From CAYUHC01 sp964444555 (lineage in GTDB: Bacteria > Patescibacteriota > Minisyncoccia > Phycocordibacterales > JACOZG01), in the NCBI GenBank assembly GCA_964444555.1, contig CAYUHC010000008.1, positions 1 to 29,731 of the forward strand: 29,731 bases of DNA, written 5' to 3'. Of this stretch, positions 15,546 to 23,085 are shown piece after piece. Under the pieces are notes generated by a model. That model had not been told where the DNA came from. It searched no databases and worked only from the letters and a program-made list of their open reading frames with translations. A program made the position numbers and the translations under genes. Position 1 is the first letter of the stretch. Each line of letters starts with the position of its first letter.

Positions 15546-17075
15546 ATGACTCCTACCAAAAAACCGGTTGCTTTAATCATCCTCGACGGCTGGGGCTATC
15601 GAGAAGAAACCAAAGATAACGCCATCGCCGCGGCACAGAAACCGAACTTTGATCGTCTCTGGCAAACTTATCCTCACACGCTACTAAAAGCGAGCGGCAG
15701 CGCCGTCGGTCTACCCGAAGGCCAGATGGGTAACTCCGAAGTAGGCCACATGACCATTGGCGCGGGCACGCCTATCGACACCGACTTGGTCCGAATTGAT
15801 AAGGCGATTAGTGACGGCAGCTTCGAACAAAATCCCGCGTTCTTAAACTTGTTTGATCACGTCAAAAAAAATAATTCCACGCTCCACGTGCAGGGCCTCG
15901 TCTCCCCCGGCGGCGTCCACAGTCACCAAAACCACCTCTTCGCCTTTCTCCGACTAGCCAAAAAAATGAATGCGCCCCAAGTCGCCATCCACGTCTTTAC
16001 TGACGGTCGCGACACCGCACCCCAAAGCGCTTCGGCTTATCTCAAAGAACTAGAAACTTTAATCACCGAACTTGGGCCAAACTTTTTCATCGCCACCATC
16101 TCGGGTCGTTACTTCGCGATGGACCGCGACAACAATTGGGACCGTTTAGCCAAAGTGGAGCAGGCGCTCTTTAAGTGCGAGGGCAATGTCTGCCAGATTA
16201 GACCCTCGCAGTATCTCGAAGAGCAATATCGCGCTGGCAAAAATGATGAGTTGCTCGAGCCCGTGGTCTGCGCCACGCCCGCGGGCCAAGGTTGCGCCAT
16301 CAAGCCCGGCGACGCCGTCTTCTTCTTTAACTTCCGCGCCGATCGCGCTCGCATGCTCTCAGAGAAAATGCTCAACCTCCCCCAGGATCAACAGATTTTA
16401 TTTGTCACTCTCACCGAATACTGCGTCGACTTTAAATGCGTGATGGCCTTCCCTCCCAAGCCCGTCGCCACCACGCTCGCGGCCGAGATTGCCCGCGCCG
16501 GCCTCACTCAAGCCCACGTTGCTGAAACAGAAAAATTTGCTCACGCGACCTACTTCTTAAATGGCGGAGTGGAGACGGCCTACCCGGGCGAGACCGACAT
16601 CATGCTCCCCAGCCACAAGGATGTGGCCACTCACGATCAGGCCCCCGAGATGCAAGCCGCGGGCATTGCCGAGAAAGCAGTCGAACAGATTACGGCCGGA
16701 GTCAATTTCATTTTCATTAACTTTGCTAACGCCGACATGGTAGGACACACCGCCAACGTCCCAGCCATCATCACTTCCGTAGAAGCCGCCGACCGCGCGC
16801 TAGGCGAAGTCGTCGCCGCCCTCGAGAAAGTTGGTGGAACGGCCATCATCACCGCCGATCACGGTAATGCCGAAGTAAATATTGATCCGGTGACGGGCGC
16901 CAAACACACGGCTCACACGACTAATCCCGTGCCCTGCATCGTGACTGATCACGGGGCCACTCTCCGCGCCAATAATCCAGCGGCGCCACTCGGTCTAGCC
17001 GACCTAGCCCCCACGGTTCTTAAAATTTTGGATTTGCCCATCCCTCCCGCCATGACGGGACAGCCGCTAATTTAA
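15546..17075 (+). CDS. gpmI: 2,3-bisphosphoglycerate-independent phosphoglycerate mutase
   Basis: Manganese-dependent enzyme that interconverts 3- and 2-phosphoglycerate. At 509 residues it has normal length. Metal and catalytic sites are visible: LIILDGWGYRE at the start, the phosphorylated Ser in MGNSEVGHM, HVFTDGRDTAPQSA, SGRYFAMDRDNNWDR, SHKDVATHDQAPEMQA, NADMVGHT, ADHGNAE and AKHTAHTTNPVP. It follows eno after 2 nt. Its TAA overlaps the uppP stop by 3 nt in convergent arrangement; no terminator separates the two. Confidence 0.98.
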   Translation: MTPTKKPVALIILDGWGYREETKDNAIAAAQKPNFDRLWQTYPHTLLKASGSAVGLPEGQMGNSEVGHMTIGAGTPIDTDLVRIDKAISDGSFEQNPAFLNLFDHVKKNNSTLHVQGLVSPGGVHSHQNHLFAFLRLAKKMNAPQVAIHVFTDGRDTAPQSASAYLKELETLITELGPNFFIATISGRYFAMDRDNNWDRLAKVEQALFKCEGNVCQIRPSQYLEEQYRAGKNDELLEPVVCATPAGQGCAIKPGDAVFFFNFRADRARMLSEKMLNLPQDQQILFVTLTEYCVDFKCVMAFPPKPVATTLAAEIARAGLTQAHVAETEKFAHATYFLNGGVETAYPGETDIMLPSHKDVATHDQAPEMQAAGIAEKAVEQITAGVNFIFINFANADMVGHTANVPAIITSVEAADRALGEVVAALEKVGGTAIITADHGNAEVNIDPVTGAKHTAHTTNPVPCIVTDHGATLRANNPAAPLGLADLAPTVLKILDLPIPPAMTGQPLI

Positions 17076-17845
17076 ACTAGCCACCAGCCAGCTAGCAGCA
17101 GCGCCAAGATTAAGCGATACCAACCAAAGTTTTCAAAGGTGTGGTGCTCCACGTAACGGAGCAACCACTTAATAACCAACCCCGCCACCACAAAGGCCAC
17201 CACAAAGCCGACAGCCAGCGCTTGCCACTCTTCGGGCGTAAAGGCCACTGACACTTTTAGCAAATCTAAGCCGGTGGCCGCGGCCATCGTCGGGAGAGCC
17301 AGCAAAAAAGAAAATTCGACGATGGCCGGACGCGATAGTCCCAACATCAAACCACCAACCACCGTGGCCGCCGCGCGCGACACGCCCGGGACAATGGCCA
17401 CCGATTGCGCCAGACCAATCAGCGCGGCTTGGCGATAAGACAGAGTGGCCAAATCTTGAGTGGCAGTCGCGCGCCGACGATACCAACGCTCAAAGATCAC
17501 CAAGGCCACGCCACCAACCCCCAAAGCCACAATCACCGTCGTCAGGTCTTGGAACAAAAATTGTTTAATCAGAGAATAAAAAACCAAACCAATAATCGCC
17601 GTCGGCACAAAAGCCACCGCCACCTTGCCCAACAGGACTCGCGAACGCCACCAGCGGCCTCGATACCACCAAACCACTGCCAAAATTGCTCCCAACTGGA
17701 TCGCCACGTAAAAGCTCGACAAAAAATCACCCGGCGTTAAACCCAAAAACTCTCCGACGACAATCAAATGTCCCGTCGAAGAGATGGGTAAAAATTCCGT
17801 TAGACCTTCGACCACCCCCAAGATCAAAGCCTGGACGAAAGTCAT
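17072..17845 (-). CDS. uppP: Undecaprenyl-diphosphatase (BacA/UppP family)
   Basis: Membrane enzyme that recycles the undecaprenyl lipid carrier for cell-wall synthesis and confers bacitracin tolerance. Both signature motifs are intact: EGLTEFLPISSTGHL (13-27) and PGVSRAAAT (153-161). At 257 residues and with about eight hydrophobic segments it matches the family (E. coli 273). It starts 5 nt after the DUF167 gene, so it is the third gene of the DUF7282-DUF167-uppP operon. Its product fits the peptidoglycan-related genes near it (VanY-type peptidase, GH18). Confidence 0.96.
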   Translation of the reverse strand: MTFVQALILGVVEGLTEFLPISSTGHLIVVGEFLGLTPGDFLSSFYVAIQLGAILAVVWWYRGRWWRSRVLLGKVAVAFVPTAIIGLVFYSLIKQFLFQDLTTVIVALGVGGVALVIFERWYRRRATATQDLATLSYRQAALIGLAQSVAIVPGVSRAAATVVGGLMLGLSRPAIVEFSFLLALPTMAAATGLDLLKVSVAFTPEEWQALAVGFVVAFVVAGLVIKWLLRYVEHHTFENFGWYRLILALLLAGWWLV

Positions 17846-17850
17846 GGAGA

Positions 17851-18072
17851 TTAATGAGGCTGAACTAAAACAATTTTGTGAGGACTGCGTGAACCAGTCA
17901 CGATCCGCAACTGCTTGGCGGGGACGCCCAAATGACGACCCAGGAGCGAGAGCGTCCGCTGATTAGCCAGATTGCCGAGCGGTCGATCCTTAACAGCAAT
18001 CTGGAAGCGATTGCCCACGCGTCGCAAGCTCTCACGGCGCGAATCTGGAGTGACGTGGACGCGAAGGAACAT
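17851..18072 (-). CDS. DUF167 (YggU/UPF0235) family protein
   Basis: Small conserved protein of unknown function; 73 residues where ~75-100 is usual. Family features are LRVHVTPDSRRES at the start, FQIAVKDRPLGNLANQRTLSLL (the P..G.AN core) and VTGSRSPHKIV, matching the usual G..SR.K. It begins 4 nt after the DUF7282-like gene and ends 5 nt before uppP, so the three are co-transcribed. Confidence 0.9.
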   Translation of the reverse strand: MFLRVHVTPDSRRESLRRVGNRFQIAVKDRPLGNLANQRTLSLLGRHLGVPAKQLRIVTGSRSPHKIVLVQPH

Positions 18073-18076
18073 GAGC

Positions 18077-18607
18077 TTAATTAACGTCGAAAACGGCGGC
18101 CACTACCCGACCATTAGTCTCGAGTAAACGATCTAATTTGTGGTTAAAAACGCGATCGCCATCATCCCGATAAAGAACGGCGGCGTAAGTCCGTCCCGCT
18201 TGCGTCCCGCGCAAAAGTTCGACGGTTGCTAAACTGCTAACACCAGCATCAACTCGCTTGGCGCCGAGAATATTACCAAAGCCACCAGCCGACCAGTCAC
18301 GAATCGCCACCCAACTAACGGCATCGGCCTTAACTTCATCAACAATCACTCGCGTGCCGGCCACCTGATTAGTCACTTCTACCAAAACGTCAGTTGCGGC
18401 CGAAGTCTCTTCGTCTTGCATCACCGGAATACTATCGCTACCCAAAATGCCGTCCGAAGTCGTGGCTGGTCGATTATCTAATAACGAATCAACGTCAATC
18501 TTAGAAGTGGTCTTGCCACCATAAGTATAGGCGCCCAAGGCGAAACCAATTATCAATCCAATAACTAAAGTTACAATCGTCCCCGTCGTAATTATTGACT
18601 TATCCAT
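18077..18607 (-). CDS. Membrane-anchored DUF7282-like exported protein
   Basis: An N-terminal transmembrane helix (8-30) anchors the protein; the rest should be outside. A Ser/Asp/Thr-rich linker leads to a ~105-residue beta domain (about 72-176) with VLVEVTNQVAGTRVIVDEVKA, SWVAIRDW, GTQAGRTYAAVLYRDDGD and FNHKLDRLL. The WVAI...YAAVLYRDDGD...D pattern is that of DUF7282, a domain of unknown function first noted in archaeal surface proteins. It starts the operon with DUF167 and uppP, and diverges from the response-regulator operon with ~100 nt between starts. Confidence 0.75.
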   Translation of the reverse strand: MDKSIITTGTIVTLVIGLIIGFALGAYTYGGKTTSKIDVDSLLDNRPATTSDGILGSDSIPVMQDEETSAATDVLVEVTNQVAGTRVIVDEVKADAVSWVAIRDWSAGGFGNILGAKRVDAGVSSLATVELLRGTQAGRTYAAVLYRDDGDRVFNHKLDRLLETNGRVVAAVFDVN

Positions 18608-18659
18608 AGCGATTATCCGTAATTAACCTAGCCTTTATAATGCTTGGAGTATAACATAC

Positions 18660-18692
18660 TTCATCTAAGCTTCACCTAATCCGACGTATACT
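18660..18692 (+). promoter_or_regulatory. Direct repeats and -10 box upstream of the response-regulator operon
   Basis: TTCATCTAA (18660-18668) and TTCACCTAA (18671-18679) are near-identical 9-mers 11 nt apart, followed by TATACT (18687-18692). Direct repeats with an 11-nt period covering the -35 position are the hallmark of PhoB/OmpR-type activated promoters. The likely ligand is one of the two regulators encoded just downstream. Confidence 0.6.
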
Positions 18693-18707
18693 TTAGCTAT
18701 AAAACTC

Positions 18708-19388
18708 ATGAAAGTCTTAATTATCGAGGATGACCGTGTCCTGGCCGAAGCTATTGCCTTTGGGCTTAATAAAGACGGGACCGAAACGGCGCTAGAAAGC
18801 GACGGGGCCAAGGCCGTCGACCACCCCCTCGCCCCCACGGCCGACCTGATCATTCTCGATTTGGGCCTCCCTACTCTTTCGGGGCTGGAGGTCTGCCAGC
18901 GTTGGCGCGCCAAAGGCATTACCACCCCGATTATCGTCCTAACGGCCCGCGATCAGCTAGACGATAAAGTAGCGGCGCTCAATGGTGGCGCCGATGATTA
19001 TTTAACCAAACCCTTCTCGCTCGACGAATTGCGCGCCCGGCTCCACGCCCTCACGCGCCGCACCCGCGACCTCTTGCCGGCTCAACTAAAAGCCGGTCCC
19101 CTCGTCCTCGACACCGAAAAGCGCACGCTCGAAGCCGACGGCCAACTCGTCCCCCTGACCCTCAAAGAGTTTGCCATCGTCGAATACCTGATGCGCCACC
19201 CTCAAACCGTCTTAACGCGAGAACAAATTTTAGACCACGTTTGGAATTATGACTTTGACTCTTTTAGCAATATCGTCGACGTCCATCTAAACAATATTCG
19301 CAAAAAAATCTCGGCTGTAACCACAACGCCCGTCCAGTTAGAAACGGTCCGCGGCGTTGGTTATCGTATTAATACCGATCAATCATGA
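18708..19388 (+). CDS. OmpR/PhoB-family response regulator (first of two)
   Basis: DNA-binding response regulator of 226 residues. The receiver domain (1-~120) has the acidic pair EDD (7-9), phospho-acceptor Asp51 in LIILDLGLP, Thr in VLTARD and Lys in DDYLTKPF. The C-terminal winged helix (~128-226) has LTLKEFAIVEYLMRHP, LDHVWNYDF and NIVDVHLNNIRKKI, ending in LETVRGVGYRI. All functional residues are present. Its stop overlaps the start of the HisKA-only gene (ATGA). Direct repeats spaced 11 nt upstream suggest self-control. No full histidine kinase is encoded nearby. Confidence 0.95.
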   Translation: MKVLIIEDDRVLAEAIAFGLNKDGTETALESDGAKAVDHPLAPTADLIILDLGLPTLSGLEVCQRWRAKGITTPIIVLTARDQLDDKVAALNGGADDYLTKPFSLDELRARLHALTRRTRDLLPAQLKAGPLVLDTEKRTLEADGQLVPLTLKEFAIVEYLMRHPQTVLTREQILDHVWNYDFDSFSNIVDVHLNNIRKKISAVTTTPVQLETVRGVGYRINTDQS

Positions 19389-19585
19389 ACAACCACAACT
19401 TTATCCAAAAAGTGGAACACGATCTGCGTAATCATCTCGCCGTGATCAAACTCTCGCTCGAAGTGATGGCCAGCGGACCGCTTTCGGCCGACCAGCGACG
19501 CGCTCACGGCGAAGCCCTGGCTGCCTTAGAACGTTTAACCACCCAATTACACAATCTGCGCCTCGAGGCCGAAACTAACCAATAA
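19385..19585 (+). CDS. Stand-alone histidine-kinase dimerisation (HisKA-like) protein
   Basis: Only 66 residues. The sequence VEHDLRNHLAVIKLSLEVM (10-28) matches the H-box of histidine kinases (HELRTPLTAIKG type), with His12 in the phospho-acceptor place followed by Asp, Leu and Arg; the helix partner is LSADQRRAHGEALAALERLTTQLHNLRLEAE. No ATP-binding HATPase domain, sensor domain or membrane helix is present. It overlaps the first response regulator by 4 nt, and the second starts 7 nt later, so it belongs to the operon. Possible roles are a phosphotransfer shuttle between kinase and regulators, a regulator-binding dimeriser, or a kinase remnant. Confidence 0.75.
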   Translation: MNNHNFIQKVEHDLRNHLAVIKLSLEVMASGPLSADQRRAHGEALAALERLTTQLHNLRLEAETNQ

Positions 19586-19592
19586 GCCAATC

Positions 19593-20285
19593 ATGAGAAT
19601 TTTAGTCGCCGAAGACGACAAGAGCTTAGCTAATATCCTCAAAAAAACCCTCGAGAAGGAGGGCTACGCGGTAGATTTGTTGAGCGAGGGCGAGACGATT
19701 GAGCGGCGGCTGGAAGTCTCCCACGCCGATTACGATATTGCGATCCTCGACTTGGGACTACCGGGCCGCGACGGCTTAAGCATTTGCCGCGAGACGCGAG
19801 CCCACGGCGTTAAGCTCCCAATCTTAGTCCTCTCGGCGCAATCTGATCCCGCCATCAAGATCGCCGCCCTCGAAGCTGGCGCTGACGACTATCTTAGTAA
19901 ACCCTTCGCCATCCAAGAGCTTTTGGCACGCCTGCGCGCACTCCTGCGCCGACCACCAACCGTCCAAATTGACGAATTAACCGTCGGCGATCTCAAACTC
20001 AATCGCCTCACGCGCATCGTTACGCGCCAAGAGCGACCCATCACGCTAACCGTAAAAGAATTTACGTTGCTGGAGTACTTAATGCGCCATCCCAATCAAA
20101 TAATTAGTCGTCATCAGATCATTGATGAACTCTGGGGTTACGATTTTGTTTCTGGAAGTAACATCGTTGACGTCCACATTAAAAATTTGCGCAAGAAAAT
20201 CAGCGTCGGAAAACAAAAAGTACTAGAAACCGTACGCGGCTTGGGTTATCGACTCCTCGACCGAACTGGGCAGTTAAAAGAATAA
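19593..20285 (+). CDS. OmpR/PhoB-family response regulator (second of two)
   Basis: A 230-residue paralogue of the first regulator. The receiver has EDD (7-9), Asp53 in IAILDLGLPGRDG, Ser rather than Thr in LVLSAQSD, and Lys in DDYLSKPFAIQELLARL. The winged helix domain carries LTVKEFTLLEYLMRHP, IDELWGYDF and NIVDVHIKNLRKKI, ending LETVRGLGYRLLD. Both regulators retain all functional residues and similar recognition helices, so they may compete for the same sites. It lies 7 nt after the HisKA-only gene. Confidence 0.95.
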   Translation: MRILVAEDDKSLANILKKTLEKEGYAVDLLSEGETIERRLEVSHADYDIAILDLGLPGRDGLSICRETRAHGVKLPILVLSAQSDPAIKIAALEAGADDYLSKPFAIQELLARLRALLRRPPTVQIDELTVGDLKLNRLTRIVTRQERPITLTVKEFTLLEYLMRHPNQIISRHQIIDELWGYDFVSGSNIVDVHIKNLRKKISVGKQKVLETVRGLGYRLLDRTGQLKE

Positions 20286-20297
20286 GGCCGAGTTCAC

Positions 20298-20324
20298 TTG
20301 ACTTTCATTACCAGACAGTAGAAT
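20298..20324 (+). promoter_or_regulatory. Promoter of the first KGG-repeat gene
   Basis: TTGACT (20298-20303) and TAGAAT (20319-20324) each match the sigma-70 consensus at five of six positions, with a short 15-nt spacer. The ATG is 9 nt downstream of the -10 box. Confidence 0.5.
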
Positions 20325-20333
20325 CTTACCAAC

Positions 20334-20582
20334 ATGAAACCGAATAATATCCACAAACGAGGCTTTGCCTCAATGAGCGCCGAGCGACAGCGCGCCATCG
20401 CTGCTAAAGGTGGCAAAGCCGCTCACGCTAAAGGTACGGCTCATCAATTTTCTGCCGAAGAAGCTCGGCGAGCTGGCAAAAAGGGTGGCGAAGCAGTGAG
20501 TCGTGATCGCGAACACATGGCGGCCATTGGTCGGGTTGGTGGCAAAAAGAGTCGCCGCGGTAAAACTCGTCCCAAAATTTAA
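20334..20582 (+). CDS. KGG-repeat stress-induced protein (GsiB/YciG-like)
   Basis: A small (82 residues), very basic and hydrophilic protein. It has the KGG motif unit RGFASMSAERQRAIAAKGGK, followed by related units EEARRAGKKGGEAVSRDRE and MAAIGRVGGKKSRRG. KGG proteins (GsiB of Bacillus, YciG of E. coli) are induced by starvation, desiccation or general stress and are thought to protect proteins or nucleic acids. It has a recognisable promoter and ends just before a shared bidirectional terminator. The convergent gene is a second, more acidic-tailed copy. Confidence 0.85.
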   Translation: MKPNNIHKRGFASMSAERQRAIAAKGGKAAHAKGTAHQFSAEEARRAGKKGGEAVSRDREHMAAIGRVGGKKSRRGKTRPKI

Positions 20583-20603
20583 AAACTTCCCTGACGACCA
20601 ATA

Positions 20604-20635
20604 AAAAAACCAGCTTCCCCCGAAGCTGGTTTTTT
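20604..20635. terminator. Bidirectional rho-independent terminator between the KGG genes
   Basis: An 8-bp stem CCAGCTTC/GAAGCTGG (20610-20617 and 20622-20629), loop CCCC, is flanked by a run of A on the left and T on the right (20604-20609 and 20630-20635). It terminates both convergent KGG genes. Confidence 0.9.
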
Positions 20636-20640
20636 GAGTC

Positions 20641-20853
20641 TTACATTGACTCTTCGTTATCGTCACTCAACCCTTCCGAGCTAGAGCGGCGACCGGCCTG
20701 ACCGCCCTTGCGGCCAGCCTCTCGCGCCTCATCCGGAGTGAATTCATGAGCGGTACCCCGCTCATGGGCGGCTTTGCCGCCGCGCGAGGCCACCTCGCGC
20801 CGTCGCTCCGGATCCATTCCCGCAAACCCTCTTCGATTTTCGTTATCTGCCAT
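20641..20853 (-). CDS. KGG-repeat stress-induced protein, second copy
   Basis: A 70-residue hydrophilic protein. It has the KGG unit RRGFAGMDPERRREVASRGGK (residues 7-27, shown here in part as GFAGMDPERRREVASRGGK) and a second unit EAREAGRKGGQAGRR, then an acidic tail GLSDDNEESM that the first copy lacks. It points toward the other KGG gene and shares its terminator. The pair thus arose by duplication and diverged in charge. The function is inferred from the family: protection under stress. Confidence 0.85.
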   Translation of the reverse strand: MADNENRRGFAGMDPERRREVASRGGKAAHERGTAHEFTPDEAREAGRKGGQAGRRSSSEGLSDDNEESM

Positions 20854-20935
20854 AGAGTTGTGGTAAGTGGTAATTAAGGCTGATAAAATTCGACCTCTCT
20901 GGTGAGTATCTCAACGCTGTGTTAAATTTCCGTTA

Positions 20936-21952
20936 ATGCCCGAAGATTACGACTACGTTTTACCGTCCAATTTAATCGCGACGACGCCTAGCCAGCCGCG
21001 CGATCAAGCGCGCCTGCTGATTTATGATCGCCAGCAAGACAAAATCAGCTTTGATTACTTTGCTCAACTTGGTAATTACCTCCCGACCGGCAGCGAATTG
21101 GTTTTTAACGAAACCAAAGTCCTGCCAGCCCGACTTACCGTCCACAAAATAACGGGCGGCCGCGTCGAGCTCTTGCGCCTCACTCCGCCCTATGCCGAAA
21201 TCTGGGTCCTCGCCGATCGCCACTTGGTCAGTAACGAAGAGCTCTACCACGAGGACCAACCCCTGTTCCGAATTGCTGAGCGAGCAAACGAACGTTACCG
21301 ATTAACGCCTCTGGTCGCGCCAGATAGACTCGAACAAATTTTTGAAACTCACGGCCAAACACCCCTACCTCCCTATCTCAAACATTCTCCTCTATCAGAA
21401 GCGGCGAGGCGTCAAGAATATCAAAGCGTCTTAGCCAAAGTCCCCGGTTCAGTCGCCGCGCCCACGGCCTCACTCCACTTTACGCCCGAACTATTGAAGC
21501 GCTTAACTCAAGCCGGACACACCACCAACACTCTGACGCTCCACGTTGGCCTGGGCACCTTCGCGCCTCTCCGCGCGGATCAACTAACCAGCGGCAAATT
21601 ACACACCGAACACTATCACCTCTCCCCATCAACCGCCGACCACTTAACCGCCACCAAGCACGCTCATCGACCAATTATCGCCGTTGGCACCACGGTGGCT
21701 CGCGCCCTAGAATCCGCATGGGAAAATGAGGCTCTCGTAGCCGGCCCTCGTCAGACCAACATCTTTATTAAACCTCCCTATCAGTGGCAAATCGTCACCG
21801 GCTTAATCACCAACTTTCACGTCCCCCGCTCAAGTCTGATGATGCTGGTGGCCTCCCTGGTAGGGCGAGAAAAATTACTGGAAGTTTACCAACGCGCCAT
21901 TGACGAAAAAATGCGCTTCTACTCCTTTGGTGACGGAATGCTGATTATTTAG
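20936..21952 (+). CDS. queA: S-adenosylmethionine:tRNA ribosyltransferase-isomerase
   Basis: Adds the ribosyl moiety of SAM to preQ1 in tRNA, giving epoxyqueuosine. At 338 residues it has normal length. Family segments are DYVLPSNLIA at the start, LLIYDR, FNETKVLPARL, PLPPYLKHSP, GLGTFAPLR, IVTGLITNFHVPRSSLMML and FYSFGDGMLI at the end. No tgt or other queuosine gene is in the window. The start ATG has no clear Shine-Dalgarno; a TAAATT-like -10 lies about 7 nt upstream. Confidence 0.96.
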   Translation: MPEDYDYVLPSNLIATTPSQPRDQARLLIYDRQQDKISFDYFAQLGNYLPTGSELVFNETKVLPARLTVHKITGGRVELLRLTPPYAEIWVLADRHLVSNEELYHEDQPLFRIAERANERYRLTPLVAPDRLEQIFETHGQTPLPPYLKHSPLSEAARRQEYQSVLAKVPGSVAAPTASLHFTPELLKRLTQAGHTTNTLTLHVGLGTFAPLRADQLTSGKLHTEHYHLSPSTADHLTATKHAHRPIIAVGTTVARALESAWENEALVAGPRQTNIFIKPPYQWQIVTGLITNFHVPRSSLMMLVASLVGREKLLEVYQRAIDEKMRFYSFGDGMLII

Positions 21953-21963
21953 CACCTTCATGA

Positions 21964-21975
21964 TAAAATAATTCC
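21964..21975 (+). promoter_or_regulatory. Plus-strand -10 box (TAAAAT) of the 74-residue membrane protein
   Basis: TAAAAT (21964-21969) ends 6 nt before the ATG at 21976, the spacing of a leaderless transcript. The box lies just past the end of queA. Confidence 0.5.
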
Positions 21976-22200
21976 ATGACTCATCAGAAAATGCCGGGTG
22001 GCGTCCGCTACTTCGCCAACAATCTTAGTATCGTGATCGGTTTAGTTTTGGTTTGGCGGGGCGTTTGGTACGTCCTCGACGCGGTTGATTACGCTTATCT
22101 CGCAGGCAATCATCTCTTAAGCGGCTTAATCGGCATCGCCCTCGGCGTCCTCATTCTTTACCTGCCTGACCACGATCTAAAAGAATTACAGAAGCTCTAG
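21976..22200 (+). CDS. Small two-helix membrane protein
   Basis: A 74-residue protein with two membrane helices (about 17-35 and 46-63) joined by a short loop (DYAYLAGNH) and a charged C-terminal tail DHDLKELQKL. No family recognised. It lies 23 nt after queA and is probably transcribed from its own -10 box; the convergent VanY-type gene ends 3 nt beyond its stop. Both termini would be on the same (likely cytoplasmic) side. Confidence 0.7.
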   Translation: MTHQKMPGGVRYFANNLSIVIGLVLVWRGVWYVLDAVDYAYLAGNHLLSGLIGIALGVLILYLPDHDLKELQKL

Positions 22201-22203
22201 CGC

Positions 22204-23073
22204 TTAGTCAAAAAGTTCCACTAGATATTCGTTAATCTCGCGCTGATCGAGATCGTAAAAGTGCTTACCTTCGCTCGCTAAATCACGAGCCAAATCGCGG
22301 CCCACAAATCGCCAGTGCCACGGTTCGTATTGATAGTAAGAATTGCCTCGCGGGTAGGACAGCGTAAAGCCCCAGCGAGCGGCATTCTCTTTCAGCCAAG
22401 CAAAAGCGGGTGTGGCCTCAAAACTAACCGCCAAAGCCGTAACCGGATCCGGCGTCGCAAAATCAACGGCGGTAGCTAATTGGTGCTCAGAATAACCCTG
22501 GTCAGCCGAAAACTGATTAGCGGTACCAGCGCCATAAGTAACGCGATAAGCGGTTTTGAGCGCGGCCTGAGTGCCAAAGGAGCGATAAGCCGAAGCCACT
22601 CTCAGATCAATTCCGTCATCAGCCGCCGCCTCTAATAAATTTTCCAAAAAATCAATCGCCTCACCGTGAAATTCTTGCGGCTTGGTCTCGTCATACCAAT
22701 AGCTCTTATCAATCAACGACAACTTTTTAGGAACATAATGCTCGTTTAAAAAGTAAACCTTGGAATATTTTTCGAGCAACTCTTTATCCGTCTGACTCAA
22801 CTTTTCGAGCGTGCCAACTGTGCCCGAGATCTTGCGAATCTCCCGCTCAAAATCTTTATTGCGATCCAGGGCCTCAACCAACTCCTGCGTCGTCGTGGCC
22901 AACTTACCCTCTCGCTCCGTCAACTCCCCGCTCACCGAGAGCCAAGCCGCCGTGGTGCTGGCCAATTCCGCCCGAAGGGCCGTAACCTCACGCCACTGAT
23001 AAAAAATAAAACCACCAGCCAGTAAGACTACTCCGCCAAGCGCCAGGGGCCAACGGCCCAAAGTTGAGTTCAT
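22204..23073 (-). CDS. Membrane-anchored D-alanyl-D-alanine carboxypeptidase (VanY/peptidase M15B)
   Basis: Zinc peptidase that trims the terminal D-Ala from peptidoglycan stem peptides. The N-terminal helix (8-26) anchors it; a coiled coil follows (about 29-105). The catalytic domain has RVASAYRSFGTQAAL, the zinc-site motif SEHQLATAVDF (195-205; His197 and Asp204 as zinc ligands) and EPWHWR (250-255; catalytic Glu250, third ligand His253). All key residues are present. It has a TGTGATACAAT extended -10 ending 6 nt before the ATG. It converges on the 74-residue membrane protein gene. Confidence 0.94.
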   Translation of the reverse strand: MNSTLGRWPLALGGVVLLAGGFIFYQWREVTALRAELASTTAAWLSVSGELTEREGKLATTTQELVEALDRNKDFEREIRKISGTVGTLEKLSQTDKELLEKYSKVYFLNEHYVPKKLSLIDKSYWYDETKPQEFHGEAIDFLENLLEAAADDGIDLRVASAYRSFGTQAALKTAYRVTYGAGTANQFSADQGYSEHQLATAVDFATPDPVTALAVSFEATPAFAWLKENAARWGFTLSYPRGNSYYQYEPWHWRFVGRDLARDLASEGKHFYDLDQREINEYLVELFD

Positions 23074-23085
23074 GCCGGGATTGTA
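23074..23085 (-). promoter_or_regulatory. Minus-strand -10 box (TACAAT) of the VanY-type gene
   Basis: TACAAT (23085-23080), preceded by TGTGA, is separated from the ATG by 6 nt. It fits the leaderless pattern and lies between this gene and the end of the upstream gene. Confidence 0.55.
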
